This document shows positions 9,784-18,596 of a stretch of DNA of 64,000 nt, piece by piece. Numbering within the stretch: position 1 is the stretch's first letter; each line of letters starts with the position of its first letter. The notes under the pieces were generated by a model, which was given only the letters and a program-made list of their open reading frames with translations, had not been told where the DNA came from and ran no database searches. Position numbers and translations under genes: made by a program. This stretch comes from Henriciella sp. GTDB taxonomy: Bacteria > Pseudomonadota > Alphaproteobacteria > Caulobacterales > Hyphomonadaceae. Location of the stretch: the NCBI RefSeq assembly GCF_029937755.1, contig NZ_JAPYPG010000001.1, forward strand, positions 558,001 to 622,000. The letters run 5' to 3'.

Positions 9784-10630
9784 GACGAAGACCTTCAAGG
9801 CCCAGCTCGCCGTCGCCTCGGCACGGCTGAAAAGTGCGGGCTTTCACAAGCCGGGCCGCGAGGCGCGCCTGTTGATGCAGCATGCCTGCGGAATGAGCGC
9901 CGCCGACCTGATCCGCGAAGAACTTTCCGAAATGGGCGATGACGCCCGCGAGGCCTTTTTCGACCTGGTCGAACGCCGGACCGCTGGCGAGCCTTTCGAA
10001 TACCTCACCGGGCTGGCGAGCTTTTATGGCTTCGATCTGCAGTGCAGCCGCGACACGCTGATTCCACGCGCTGACAGCGAGGTTGTTGTCGACGAGGCGC
10101 TGGCCCGCCTGCCGCTGGGCCGCGACGCCCGCGTCGCCGACCTTGGCACCGGAACAGGCTGCCTGCTCATTGCCCTCCTGAAAAACCAGCCAGGCCTTGA
10201 AGGTATTGGCATCGAGCGCTCAGCGGGCGCGGCCTATGTCGCGCGTCACAACCTCAAGCAGCATGATCTCGACCGGCGCGCCCGCATAAAGACGGGCAGC
10301 TGGGACGACTGGACCGGATGGGGCGATGTCGACCTCATCATTTCCAATCCCCCCTATATCCGCCATGAGGTCATCAACAGTCTGGAAGCGAGCGTCCGTG
10401 CGTTCGAACCTCACACGGCCCTTGATGGCGGCGATGACGGGCTGGACGCCTACCGCACCATCATTTCGCGCGCGAGCCGGGACATGACCCCCGGCGCCTG
10501 GCTGGTGCTCGAGATCGGTTTCGACCAGCGCGAATCTGTGTCCCACCTCTTGCAGGAGGCCGGCTTCAGCGCCATTTCCTGTGGACAGGACACCGGTCTG
10601 AGAGACCGTGTCCTCTCTGCGAAGCGTTGA
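9776..10630 (+). CDS. prmC: peptide chain release factor N5-glutamine methyltransferase
   Basis: 284 residues. PrmC/HemK uses SAM to methylate the GGQ glutamine of release factors. Domain order: N-terminal helical factor-binding domain (about 1-85), GEPFEYLTG, then a Rossmann methyltransferase with [15 protein letters not shown] (SAM loop) and the catalytic [12 protein letters not shown] (NPPY). ATG 9776 overlaps the end of prfA by 8 nt, showing translational coupling with its substrate gene. The open frame extends upstream inside prfA, but the residues there are not PrmC-like. Downstream DUF4167 gene is 185 bp away. Confidence 0.95.
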   Translation: MHETKTFKAQLAVASARLKSAGFHKPGREARLLMQHACGMSAADLIREELSEMGDDAREAFFDLVERRTAGEPFEYLTGLASFYGFDLQCSRDTLIPRADSEVVVDEALARLPLGRDARVADLGTGTGCLLIALLKNQPGLEGIGIERSAGAAYVARHNLKQHDLDRRARIKTGSWDDWTGWGDVDLIISNPPYIRHEVINSLEASVRAFEPHTALDGGDDGLDAYRTIISRASRDMTPGAWLVLEIGFDQRESVSHLLQEAGFSAISCGQDTGLRDRVLSAKR

Positions 10631-10815
10631 AAGCGCAGCAGGGGGCTTGGCGAAGCCGCAAATGCACGCTACAGCAGAGTTCGGGCAGAGGGCTCCCTTC
10701 AAGAAGACTGGACGCCCCCCCGGGAGCAAGCGAAACATCACTGAGTATTTTCCCGACCGGGATGTGGCGCGAATGGTCTGAGATTACGGACAGAACGGGA
10801 TCAGGAATTTAGCGT

Positions 10816-11544
10816 ATGCAACGCAAGCGCGGACGTGGACGCCGTTCAGGTGGAAACAACAATAATCCGAACCGGCACTATGAGAGCACGGGCCCGGACG
10901 TAAAAATCCGTGGTTCGGCGCAGCAGATCCTCGACAAGTATCAGCAATATGCGCGCGATGCCCTGACCGCCGGCGACCGTGTGAAAGCTGAAGCCCACTT
11001 CCAGCACGCAGAGCACTATGCGCGCATCGTGGCGAGCTTCCAGAAGGACAAGCCGCGCAACAAGTCCGACGACAATAACAATTCTGACGATGACGAGGAT
11101 GACAACAATTCCTCCGATGCGCGGTCTGACGACAACAACAACAATAACAACCAGTCGAAGAACGATCAGAACCAGTCGAACGACAAGTCTGATGGCAAGT
11201 CCGACGGCAATGACGGCAAGAAGCCCAAGGGCCGTGGCCGCAAGCCGAAAGAGGACAAGGACGCCAACAAGGACGATCCCATGCGCGTCATCGGCAGCGA
11301 TGATGACAGCAAGGGTGGCGACGACAGGTCGGACAGCCAGGCGTCAGGCGATGATGATGCCCCCGCGAAGCCGCGCCGCCGCACCTATCGCAAGAAGGCT
11401 GAAGCCGGTGGCGAGAATGAAGGTGTCATGTCCACCCTCGCGCGCGGGCGCAGCGATGATGCGAATGGTGGAAACACGTCGGAGACATCCGGTGAGGACG
11501 ACGACAGCCGTCGCACCAGCCAGACCGAAACCGCCGCCGAATAG
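10816..11544 (+). CDS. DUF4167 domain protein, Asn/Asp-rich, probably RNA-associated
   Basis: 242 residues. The first 75 form the DUF4167 domain (RKRGRGRRSGGNNNN, then DVKIRGSAQQILDKYQQYARDA and ARIVASFQ). The rest is disordered and very rich in Asn, Asp, Lys and Ser with poly-N runs, ending acidic (GEDDDSRRT). DUF4167 is an alphaproteobacterial family commonly found next to prmC; its function is not established. The basic RGRGR start suggests contact with RNA or DNA, which is inference. The coding sequence is locally repetitive (GAC/AAC runs), so frame errors are easy in assemblies; the frame here is intact. Confidence 0.85.
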   Translation: MQRKRGRGRRSGGNNNNPNRHYESTGPDVKIRGSAQQILDKYQQYARDALTAGDRVKAEAHFQHAEHYARIVASFQKDKPRNKSDDNNNSDDDEDDNNSSDARSDDNNNNNNQSKNDQNQSNDKSDGKSDGNDGKKPKGRGRKPKEDKDANKDDPMRVIGSDDDSKGGDDRSDSQASGDDDAPAKPRRRTYRKKAEAGGENEGVMSTLARGRSDDANGGNTSETSGEDDDSRRTSQTETAAE

Positions 11545-11569
11545 GCCGCCACCCTCTACGAGGTCTTCA

Positions 11570-13351
11570 TCAGGCACATGCGGCCTGTGTCGCTGCGAGC
11601 GGTCGGCTTTGGTAGAATGCCGCATCCGGCCGGGCCAGATGGAAACCCTGGACGAGATCGCAGCCAGCAGCACGCAACAGGTCCAGCGTCGCGGCATCCT
11701 CGACCCCCTCGGCAGCCGTCTGAAGGCCCAGCCTGTCTGCCATCAGGATGGTCGATTCCACGATATCGCGTGAGCGCGCATCATCTGTCATGCGGCGCAC
11801 GAAAGTATGGTCGATCTTGAGCTTGCTGAATGCGTATCTGTGCAGCACGGCGAGCGAGGAAAATCCTGTCCCGAAGTCGTCGAGCGCAATGGTGAGGCCT
11901 TCTGCGGCCAGCATCCGCAGGGTCGAGTCGGCATACTTCTCCTCAGCAATCATCGCCGTTTCGGTGACCTCGACCTCAAATTGTGAGGGGTCCATCCCGA
12001 AACGCTCTATTGCGGCCAGGAGCCGTCCCGGAAATTTCGGGTTCTGAAGCTGCCGTGCCGACACATTGAACGCCATGGCGAGCGCCGGGTCATGCTTGCG
12101 CGCAGCATGGCACGCCTTGGCGAAGACAAGCCAGAAGAGGTCGTCGATCAGCCCTTCGCGTTCCGCCATCGGAATAAAGTTGTCCGGCCGTCCCAGCGGT
12201 GCTGGCGCATCGGGCCAGCGGGCAAGAACCTCATGATTGACCAGCTGACCGGACCCAAGATCGAAAACCGGCTGGAAGAAGGGCACGAGCTGACGTGTCC
12301 GTATGGCATTGGTCAGGTCACTCAAATGCGTACGGGCCGAGCGGGAATCGCCGTCAGCGTCCTGACTGAACACGCGAATCCCACCGCCCCCGCGCTTTGC
12401 CCGCAGCATCGCCATGTCGGCCGCCTGCAGCAGTTCGCTTGGTGTCGCCCCATGCGCGGGGCTGTGCGCGATGCCGAGCGATGCCCCGATTCGCAACTCT
12501 GTCCGGGCAAACCGGAAAGGCGCGGTGATCAGTTCGTGCGCAGCGCGGGCCAGCTTGGCCGCACCATCCGGCCCAGAACGTCCGTGAATGGCCATTGCGA
12601 ACTCGTCTCCGCCAAACCGGGCGCAGATTGCCGGACCACAGACGCTCTGGATCCGCTCTGCGACAGTCTTGAGGGCATAGTCACCCGCCATGTGGCCGTA
12701 GACGTCATTGACGGTCTTGAAGCCGTCCAGGTCTATGAAGATCAGGCTGAACGGTTCGCCCGCCGTGACCCACGTGCTGATCTGCGCGACAAAGGGCGCG
12801 CGGTTGAACAGGGCTGTCAGTGGGTCGTGATTGGACGCCTTGATAGCCTCCTCCTCGGCAGCCCGGCGCTCACCCACCTCCAGGCCGAGACGCTCATTGG
12901 CCGCCATGAGCAGGGTCTTGCTACTCTCGAGGTCTGAGAGAAGTGCACCCTGCGTATCGAGCAGGGCGGTCATGACAGCCTTGTTGTTGCTGACGCCCCG
13001 ATAGCGGCCATCCTCGTCGGTCAGGATGAAACAGTCCTGAATCTCGTGCTGGCCGGAGGTGAGGCTGCGCCGGACGAAGGCATCAAAGTCTTCCGACTCC
13101 GACACGATGATCGGGCTGGAATTCATCAGCTGGCGCACGGGCCGGTTTTCGTAAAGCGCCCGGCCGAAACGCTGTGAAAGCTGGAGCAGGAAGTCGTTTC
13201 GCAGGATCAGACCGATCGGGCGCAACTCATCGTCAGCGACCACGATACATCGCAGTAATGGCATACTGCGAAACACGTCATCTGCATTCTTGCATGGCTC
13301 GTCGCTGCCGATAACTGGCGCGCGCTCGATTTCAATCGCCGCACAAAGCAT
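11570..13351 (-). CDS. GGDEF-EAL cyclic-di-GMP protein with N-terminal CBS-like region
   Basis: 593 residues, no transmembrane helix. Residues 1-130 look like a CBS-type sensor (PVIGSDEP, LRCIVVADDELRPIGLILR, CFILTDEDGRYRGV). A short coiled coil (NERLGLEVGERRAAEEEAI) leads to a GGDEF domain with an intact ARFGGDEFAMA active site and no RxxD inhibition site just before it. The EAL domain reads EVL instead of EAL, but NVSARQ, LDDFGTGFSS, KIDHTFV, AEGVED and QGFHLARP are present, so phosphodiesterase activity is plausible. Both synthesis and breakdown of c-di-GMP are possible. Its leader carries a perfect hairpin that includes the ribosome-binding site. Confidence 0.93.
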   Translation of the reverse strand: MLCAAIEIERAPVIGSDEPCKNADDVFRSMPLLRCIVVADDELRPIGLILRNDFLLQLSQRFGRALYENRPVRQLMNSSPIIVSESEDFDAFVRRSLTSGQHEIQDCFILTDEDGRYRGVSNNKAVMTALLDTQGALLSDLESSKTLLMAANERLGLEVGERRAAEEEAIKASNHDPLTALFNRAPFVAQISTWVTAGEPFSLIFIDLDGFKTVNDVYGHMAGDYALKTVAERIQSVCGPAICARFGGDEFAMAIHGRSGPDGAAKLARAAHELITAPFRFARTELRIGASLGIAHSPAHGATPSELLQAADMAMLRAKRGGGGIRVFSQDADGDSRSARTHLSDLTNAIRTRQLVPFFQPVFDLGSGQLVNHEVLARWPDAPAPLGRPDNFIPMAEREGLIDDLFWLVFAKACHAARKHDPALAMAFNVSARQLQNPKFPGRLLAAIERFGMDPSQFEVEVTETAMIAEEKYADSTLRMLAAEGLTIALDDFGTGFSSLAVLHRYAFSKLKIDHTFVRRMTDDARSRDIVESTILMADRLGLQTAAEGVEDAATLDLLRAAGCDLVQGFHLARPDAAFYQSRPLAATQAACA

Positions 13352-13354
13352 GCT

Positions 13355-13395
13355 GCTCTCCCGCTCAACCCCTGTACGGAATTGAGCGGGAGAGC
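13355..13395 (-). promoter_or_regulatory. 14-bp perfect hairpin enclosing the SD of the GGDEF/EAL gene
   Basis: Arms GCTCTCCCGCTCAA (13355-13368) and TTGAGCGGGAGAGC (13382-13395) pair perfectly around a 13-nt loop. On the minus strand the proximal arm ends 3 nt before the ATG at 13351 and contains GGGAG, the only Shine-Dalgarno candidate. The hairpin should therefore block ribosome entry. There is no U-tract after it, so it does not look like a terminator for nrdB upstream. Confidence 0.7.
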
Positions 13396-13458
13396 TGTTA
13401 AAATCAGATCAACAACGTGGCACGAATCGTAACAGCCACTACAGATTTCACAGAACTG

Positions 13459-14484
13459 TCACTCGGCGGCGACGTGGCGCTTGTGTTTGTCGAACATCGA
13501 CCAGACACCGTCATCGCCATGCCAGTCACCCAGGGTGGCGCCCTTCGAATACTCGGTCGCGCGGGCTTCGAAGAAGTTGGCGTGCTCGACACCGTTGAGA
13601 ATTTCGGTGAGCCACGGGATCGGGTGCTTCTCGACGCCATAGATCGGATCGAGCTTCAGCTGCCCCATGCGCCAGTCGGCGATGTAGCGGATATAGTTCT
13701 TGATATCGTCGGGCGTCATGCCCTGCACTTCGCCAGCCTCGAAGGCGAGTTCGATGAACTTGTCTTCCAGCTTGACGACCGTCTTGCAGCAATCGGCGAT
13801 ATTGTCCTTCACGTCCTTGGTCAGCGCGCCGGTTTCCTCGGCGAAGGTGTGGAACATCTTCATCATGCCTTCGCAGTGCAGCGACTCGTCGCGCACCGAC
13901 CAGGACACGATCTGGCCCATACCCTTCATCTTGTTGAAGCGCGGGAAGTTCATCAGCATCGCGAAGGAGGCGAACAGCTGCAGGCCCTCGGTGAAACCGC
14001 CGAACACGGCCATGGAGGTCAGGATGTCCTTCTCGGTGTCGCAGCCGAACTGGCCGAGATAGTCATGCTTTGCGGCCATCTCCTCATATTCCATGAAGGC
14101 GCCGAACTCGCTGTCGGGCATGCCGATCGTTTCGAGCAGGAGGGCGTAGGCTGCAATGTGCACCGTCTCCATGTTGGAGAAGGAGGCCAGCATCATGCGC
14201 ACTTCAACCGGTTTGAAGAGCGGCATGTAGTTTTCCATATAGTTGGCGCCGACCTCGACATCCGACTGGGTGAAGAAGCGGAAGATCTGCGTCAGCAGGT
14301 TACGCTCCTTGTCGGTGAGCTTGTTCGACCAGTCCTTGCAGTCCTCACCAAGCGGAACTTCTTCCGGCAGCCAGTGGACCTGCTGCTGGATTTTCCAGAA
14401 ATCATAGGCCCACGGATAGCGGAAAGGCTTGTAGGCCTTGCTTGGCGTCAGGAGGCCGGGAGTCTTGATGAGTCCGTCTGCCAT
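13459..14484 (-). CDS. nrdB: class Ia ribonucleotide reductase, beta subunit
   Basis: 341 residues. R2 subunit that holds the diferric-tyrosyl radical needed by NrdA to reduce ribonucleotides. Visible metal and radical residues: D75 (FTQSDVEV), E106-H109-Y113 in METVHIAAY (the same E-x2-H-x3-Y spacing as E. coli E115/H118/Y122), E in FTEGLQ, and E-x2-H in DESLHCEG. The conserved Tyr marks the tyrosyl-radical type. No N-terminal ATP-cone. ATG 14484 follows AAGGGG; an in-frame start at 14535 would put the NrdR box inside the gene, so it is disfavoured. The alpha subunit gene lies 13 kb away. Confidence 0.95.
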   Translation of the reverse strand: MADGLIKTPGLLTPSKAYKPFRYPWAYDFWKIQQQVHWLPEEVPLGEDCKDWSNKLTDKERNLLTQIFRFFTQSDVEVGANYMENYMPLFKPVEVRMMLASFSNMETVHIAAYALLLETIGMPDSEFGAFMEYEEMAAKHDYLGQFGCDTEKDILTSMAVFGGFTEGLQLFASFAMLMNFPRFNKMKGMGQIVSWSVRDESLHCEGMMKMFHTFAEETGALTKDVKDNIADCCKTVVKLEDKFIELAFEAGEVQGMTPDDIKNYIRYIADWRMGQLKLDPIYGVEKHPIPWLTEILNGVEHANFFEARATEYSKGATLGDWHGDDGVWSMFDKHKRHVAAE

Positions 14485-14511
14485 GGTCGGTACCCCTTCT
14501 TGGTCATCAGC

Positions 14512-14559
14512 ACACCATATATGGTGCCAAAACATACCCTTTCACGCAAGATATATACT
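14512..14559 (-). promoter_or_regulatory. pair of NrdR-box-like operators upstream of nrdB
   Basis: Box 1 at 14512-14527 (ACACCATATATGGTGC) matches the known consensus acaCwAtATaTwGtgt at 13 of 16 positions. Box 2 at 14544-14559 (ACGCAAGATATATACT) matches at 11. Centres are 32 bp apart, the usual three-helical-turn spacing for NrdR. NrdR represses ribonucleotide reductase genes when dATP is high. The NrdR gene itself is not in the window. Confidence 0.7.
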
Positions 14560-14615
14560 CATAGCGGTTAACAAATTCCACAGCGAAAGCCCGGCCTGTG
14601 GACAGATGTCACACC

Positions 14616-15629
14616 CTAATATGCCACGGAAACGGAAACGGCACCAAAGCGCTGAGGACCCGCCTGGCGCTGGAATTCCTCGGTCCTGTGCACATAGGTG
14701 AACGCCAGCTGGACGTTCTGGACATGAACGGCCACACCGGCCTGAAGATCACCGACCAGCTTGTTACGGTCAGCCACACGGGGGCTGTCCCGGAAGGCAT
14801 TGCCATCGAGAAACATGTCGCGCAGCACGAATCGGCCATCGAGGCCGGCGAAGAGATAGGCGCCCAGTTCCTGTCCGGGCGAAAACGTCCCGGCCCCCGA
14901 CAAAGCCGGACGAATCCTTGGCGGCCCGAAATCCGAGCCAAGGTCCCAGCCGATCCGTCCGACCAGCCCTGTGCCGGCATAGGTGCGCACATTGCCGAGC
15001 GCGCCGCCGCCATAAAAACCGAAATCCGTTTTAAGGCCGAGCGGCAGCTCCGGCCCGTCAAACAGCGCCATGCGCTGGGCGATGATCTCAATGCCCGGCT
15101 CATCCCGAAGCTGGTAGTCCCAGCCCTTGGGCTGCTCCTCGTCGATGAGGGCATGCCACTCATCCTGCACGAACTCGCCGAGGGCAGAGGGACCGACGAC
15201 GCCGAGATTGACCTGCAGCACATCCTGAACGTGATCATCGGACGCCACCACTGTTCCCGAAAAGTACAGCCAGCCCGCATAGGGCCGGTCGTCGGGGTCG
15301 GGAATCTGTGTGGTGATGTCGGAAGGGGTGAAAATGGCATGCGAAAGCGCAAGGCCCTGTCGCAGGTCACGCCGGTCGAGATCGAGAATGGGAAGGCGGT
15401 CGGCCGCCCAGTCGAGGACAGGAAAGACCTTATTGGCGGGTGAGACGCGCTCGATGCGGATGCCATTGGTATAATTGCGGTCGGTCCCGCCGAACAGATC
15501 GTTCTCGGAGGTCAGCGACCAGACGCCACGATTATTGTCTGGCTCCGCAGCCGTTTCCTGGGCGTGGCCTGCCTGTCCCAGCAAAAAGGCAAGCACACTA
15601 AACCCCGCGGAACGCAGAAAGCCTCGCAT
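14616..15629 (-). CDS. lpxR: lipid A 3'-O-deacylase, LpxR family
   Basis: 337 residues, signal peptide (FSVLAFLLGQAGHAQ), then a 12-strand outer-membrane barrel. LpxR removes the 3'-acyloxyacyl group from lipid A at the cell surface. Active-site features known from Salmonella LpxR are visible: N43-D44 in TSENDLFGGTDRNYTNG and H159 in GPSALGEFVQDEWHALI. The C-terminal blocks YLFAGLDG (258-265) and VGDLQAGV (292-299) are also conserved. ATG 15629 follows GGAGGAG, which decides the start. It is divergent from an acyltransferase gene and upstream of nrdB on the same strand. The symbol is by family; some DUF2219 members may differ in activity. Confidence 0.85.
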   Translation of the reverse strand: MRGFLRSAGFSVLAFLLGQAGHAQETAAEPDNNRGVWSLTSENDLFGGTDRNYTNGIRIERVSPANKVFPVLDWAADRLPILDLDRRDLRQGLALSHAIFTPSDITTQIPDPDDRPYAGWLYFSGTVVASDDHVQDVLQVNLGVVGPSALGEFVQDEWHALIDEEQPKGWDYQLRDEPGIEIIAQRMALFDGPELPLGLKTDFGFYGGGALGNVRTYAGTGLVGRIGWDLGSDFGPPRIRPALSGAGTFSPGQELGAYLFAGLDGRFVLRDMFLDGNAFRDSPRVADRNKLVGDLQAGVAVHVQNVQLAFTYVHRTEEFQRQAGPQRFGAVSVSVAY

Positions 15630-15796
15630 CAGTCTCCTCCGAAACAGGTTGCCCATGTGGGTGGGTGGAACGGATCTCGCATGTTGCCCGCGATAACCCA
15701 ATCGCTGCCGGGCGTCTTCTGAATATGCAGACAGGTGCCGCCCGCAGCAGCCCGGTGCGTGCCAGCACGCCAGCAGGCCCCGACGGGTGCACAGGA

Positions 15797-17044
15797 ATGA
15801 AACAGGGGGGATTCATATTGAGGCGCGAGACCGGAACGTCAAAACAGCCTGGGCGCATGCATCATCTCGACGCCTTGCGGGCGCTGCTGCTCCTGCAGGT
15901 CGTGCCCTATCATGCGGCCATTCTCTACAGCACGCAGCCTGAATGGTTTGTGAAGTCCGACGACACAAGCCTGCTGATGACGTGGATATCGGGAAGCCTC
16001 GGGATCTTTTCGATGACGGGCTTCTTCATGATTTCGGGCTGGCTGACAGTCCGCTACTTAAAGACCAGGCCGGTAGACCAGTGGATGCGGATCCGTCTGG
16101 AGCGTCTGGGCATCCCCCTCGTAACCTGCATGCTTCTGCTGAGCCCGCTCGCCATTCTTGCCGGAAACATCGCTGCAAATGAGAGAGGCGGCGCGGTCCC
16201 CGGAGAGACCTTTGGGGGCAGCTATCTGTCGGACCTTATGGTCGCCAATGACCGGTGGCTCGGCCACCTCTGGTTCCTGCCCACGCTGCTGGCTTTCAGC
16301 GCCGTTATCTGGCTCGCCTGCAAGCGCGGCTGGTACGCGCCCATCCTGAAACGCCTGGGGTCTGGCCTGAACGTTATCCCCAACGACTTTCTCTGCTGGC
16401 TTGTGGTCATTGCCTTCTTCGCCGTTTGGCGGACAGGCTTTCAGACAGCCGAATTCATTGCTCGCGAAAACTGGGGGTACCAGCCGTCTCTTCTCGGCAT
16501 TCTCGACATCAAACGGCTGGCCGTCCATTTCCCTGCCATCATCTTTGGCCTGGTGATCGGATATAATGACCAGTTGCGCCGGCGGCTCGTGCGCGCCACA
16601 CCGCTCCGCACCATGCTGGTTCTGTTCTTCATGGCCGCGTTCATCGGACTGTCAGGCGCTGAAACCTTCTCACTGAAGGTGTTCCAGACGGTCATCCAGA
16701 ATGGTCTCGGCATCGCCATCTGCATGGTCCTGATCGGAGGACTGGAAAACGTCTTCTCCCGCCCGCAGGGCTGGGTGAGCTTTATCTCCCGTCACTCCTA
16801 TTCAGTTTACCTGTTCCACTTTGCGCCTGTCGTGCTGCTGGGCGTCGCCATGCGCCACATACAGCTTCCGCCGCTGGTAGAGTTCGTGACCGTCGTGACA
16901 CTGACCCTGACAATCGCCTTCTCGCTGGCGGTCCTCGTCTCCAGAAGCCGAATCCTGAGTTTCCTGTTCAATGGTGTGCCACCGGGGGAATACCGCCGCA
17001 CAAGCCGGCAGATGTTCCGCACATCAGACCCTTACAAAAGCTGA
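15797..17044 (+). CDS. acyltransferase 3 family membrane protein in LpxR cluster
   Basis: About 415 residues with 10-11 transmembrane helices. The signature start MHHLDALRALLLLQVVPYH and HLWFLPTLLAFSAVI match the acyltransferase-3 family, which O-acylates surface or periplasmic glycans. FISRHSYSVYLFHFAPVV near the C-terminus is the typical late block. The start is uncertain: ATG 15797, TTG 15817 (after a G-run) and ATG 15857 are all possible; the frame stays open to 15665. It sits between lpxR and a lipoprotein with an LpxR-like C-terminus, suggesting a role in lipopolysaccharide remodelling (inference). Confidence 0.8.
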   Translation: MKQGGFILRRETGTSKQPGRMHHLDALRALLLLQVVPYHAAILYSTQPEWFVKSDDTSLLMTWISGSLGIFSMTGFFMISGWLTVRYLKTRPVDQWMRIRLERLGIPLVTCMLLLSPLAILAGNIAANERGGAVPGETFGGSYLSDLMVANDRWLGHLWFLPTLLAFSAVIWLACKRGWYAPILKRLGSGLNVIPNDFLCWLVVIAFFAVWRTGFQTAEFIARENWGYQPSLLGILDIKRLAVHFPAIIFGLVIGYNDQLRRRLVRATPLRTMLVLFFMAAFIGLSGAETFSLKVFQTVIQNGLGIAICMVLIGGLENVFSRPQGWVSFISRHSYSVYLFHFAPVVLLGVAMRHIQLPPLVEFVTVVTLTLTIAFSLAVLVSRSRILSFLFNGVPPGEYRRTSRQMFRTSDPYKS

Positions 17045-17051
17045 GAAGGGT

Positions 17052-17915
17052 CTATTTGCGCAGGGTGAAGCTGACCCCGGCGAAGTCCTCGGTCTCTTCC
17101 TGGCCGCGCATGCCGCGCTCATTATAGGAGACTTCGCGGCGGATATAGCTGAGCGACACCTGCCCGCCGCCCTGGGTAAAGGAGACACCCGCTTGCATAT
17201 CGCCCACGGTAACCTGGTCGCGAAGCGCCATCTTGCTGGTGAAGTTTCGTTCGCCATAAGGCTCGTAGACCAGCGCTTCGCCATCGGCGCCAGCGAAGAG
17301 ATACCAGCTCTTGGCGTCGACAGCCTCGCCGCGCTGGTCAAAATTCTGACCGATACGAACTTCACCGCCGACCCGGCGGGTCTCGAAGCGGCCATCCTGA
17401 CGCAAGCTGAAGCGCGGAACCACACCGACATCGAAGCCAAGCCCTGTCTGCGCATTGGCCGCTGACAGCGACAAGGATGCGTCGAATTCCTTCACCGGGC
17501 GTGATGGCGTGATCAGATTGGCGGACTTGCGCGCGCCTTCGAAATCCACCACCGCTCTCGCATTCGACATGCGCACCGCGCTGAAACCGTCCCCGAAATT
17601 CAGGTCGGCATTAAGACCGCCCTTGTCCAAGACCGGGGTGATCGAGATTGATGGCGCGGACTGGGTTTGCGACCGGGTCAGCGAAAAGCTCGCATCAGAT
17701 TGCAGAAGCGGTCCATTATCAAGCTGCGCCAGTGTTGCCTCGGGCAAGCGAGCTTCCGGGTTCGGACTGTCGCCAGATACCGTCTGACGAGGCGTTTCGT
17801 AACGCTGGACAGGCGCAGAGACATAGCCTTGAGGGCCAGCCTGGCAGCCCTGGCAAGCAATTACGGCAAGAGTCGATACGCTCAGGATCATTCCGTTCTC
17901 GACGCCTTTCCTCAA
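17052..17915 (-). CDS. lipoprotein with LpxR-like C-terminal barrel half
   Basis: 287 residues. A TTG start at 17915 keeps the basic n-region (RKGVENG) of a lipoprotein signal with lipobox VIAC at C21; the in-frame ATG at 17891 would remove it. Residues 30-140 are not recognised. Residues about 158-287 align with the end of the neighbouring LpxR: YLFAGADG (205-212) and VGDMQAGV (237-244) match YLFAGLDG and VGDLQAGV, followed by VSLSYIRREVSY. The catalytic N-D and His regions of LpxR have no counterpart, so it is probably not a deacylase. Convergent with the acyltransferase gene, 7 nt between stops. Confidence 0.7.
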   Translation of the reverse strand: MRKGVENGMILSVSTLAVIACQGCQAGPQGYVSAPVQRYETPRQTVSGDSPNPEARLPEATLAQLDNGPLLQSDASFSLTRSQTQSAPSISITPVLDKGGLNADLNFGDGFSAVRMSNARAVVDFEGARKSANLITPSRPVKEFDASLSLSAANAQTGLGFDVGVVPRFSLRQDGRFETRRVGGEVRIGQNFDQRGEAVDAKSWYLFAGADGEALVYEPYGERNFTSKMALRDQVTVGDMQAGVSFTQGGGQVSLSYIRREVSYNERGMRGQEETEDFAGVSFTLRK

Positions 17916-18212
17916 CCAAGTCCCCAGAAAAAAACCTCACCGGGAGAGTCTCGGCATTGCCTTAACGTAACATGAAGCTCAGTCGCCCGGGAGTCCCTTT
18001 AGGGAAATTCATGTTTAACTCGCATAGGTGTAATGTTTGTATCGAAACCTTGTTCCAGCGCCTGTTGCAATTACAGCGCCAGACTGAAGGGCCGTTCCGC
18101 TACCCGGTTAATACGGCATAGATTTTTTCTATCCGGCCGCCCATCCCCGACATTGCCGCCTCGCCTGAGGAGGGATAATCAGGATGCTCATATCACGTCA
18201 GAGGGGACGAAA
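17916..18212. other. intergenic region, nothing assignable
   Basis: A 297-bp gap between divergent genes. It is AT-richer than its surroundings, with TTTAACTCGCAT and GGTTAATACGG elements and short inverted repeats such as CCCTTTAGGG. I could not fold a tRNA or recognise a known RNA. GAGGGGAC near the end is the Shine-Dalgarno of the next gene. Confidence 0.5.
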
Positions 18213-18596
18213 ATGAGATTTTCCATGTTGCTGACCGGGCTGGCTGGGGCCGGTCTTTTCCTGGCGGCTTGCGCCAGCACCGAGCCGGAACGGCTGGAAG
18301 ACATCGAGACGCGCGCCATGGCCGCCTGCCCGGCCGCGGTCGAACGCTCCCACGATGCGGGGGACTATTCCTATGACCTCGCGACCTGCGAATGCATTGC
18401 CGGGCGAATCACCACCCCGCTCTGGTCCGACGAGGATTCCGCCTATTCCGGCGACCCGATGCCGATCAGGGATGCCAAGGCAATCGCACGCGCCATCCGG
18501 CAGGGCGCAACGCTGAAGGACGGGCTGGAAGCGGCGAAGTCCGAGATCTCGGTCCCGTCGGCCAACTCGGTCAATACGTGCTTCTCAAAATACTGA
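18213..18596 (+). CDS. small lipoprotein, unknown function
   Basis: 127 residues. Lipoprotein signal MLLTGLAGAGLFLAAC with lipobox LAAC. The mature part has further cysteines (AACPAA, ATCECIAGR, NTCFSKY) that could form disulfides. No family is recognised. GAGGGGAC precedes ATG 18213. Its 3' end overlaps the GTG start of the next gene by 19 nt, so the two are translationally coupled. Confidence 0.75.
   Translation: MRFSMLLTGLAGAGLFLAACASTEPERLEDIETRAMAACPAAVERSHDAGDYSYDLATCECIAGRITTPLWSDEDSAYSGDPMPIRDAKAIARAIRQGATLKDGLEAAKSEISVPSANSVNTCFSKY

Noticed and set aside
11018-11773. Second-frame ORF rich in Thr and Arg over the DUF4167 gene
   Set aside because: Product of the GAC/AAC repeats read out of frame; the DUF4167 frame has the conserved N-terminal domain.
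14573-14586. AAATTCCACA as a DnaA box near nrdB
   Set aside because: Two mismatches to the 9-mer and no cluster of other boxes, so it is not evidence of an origin.
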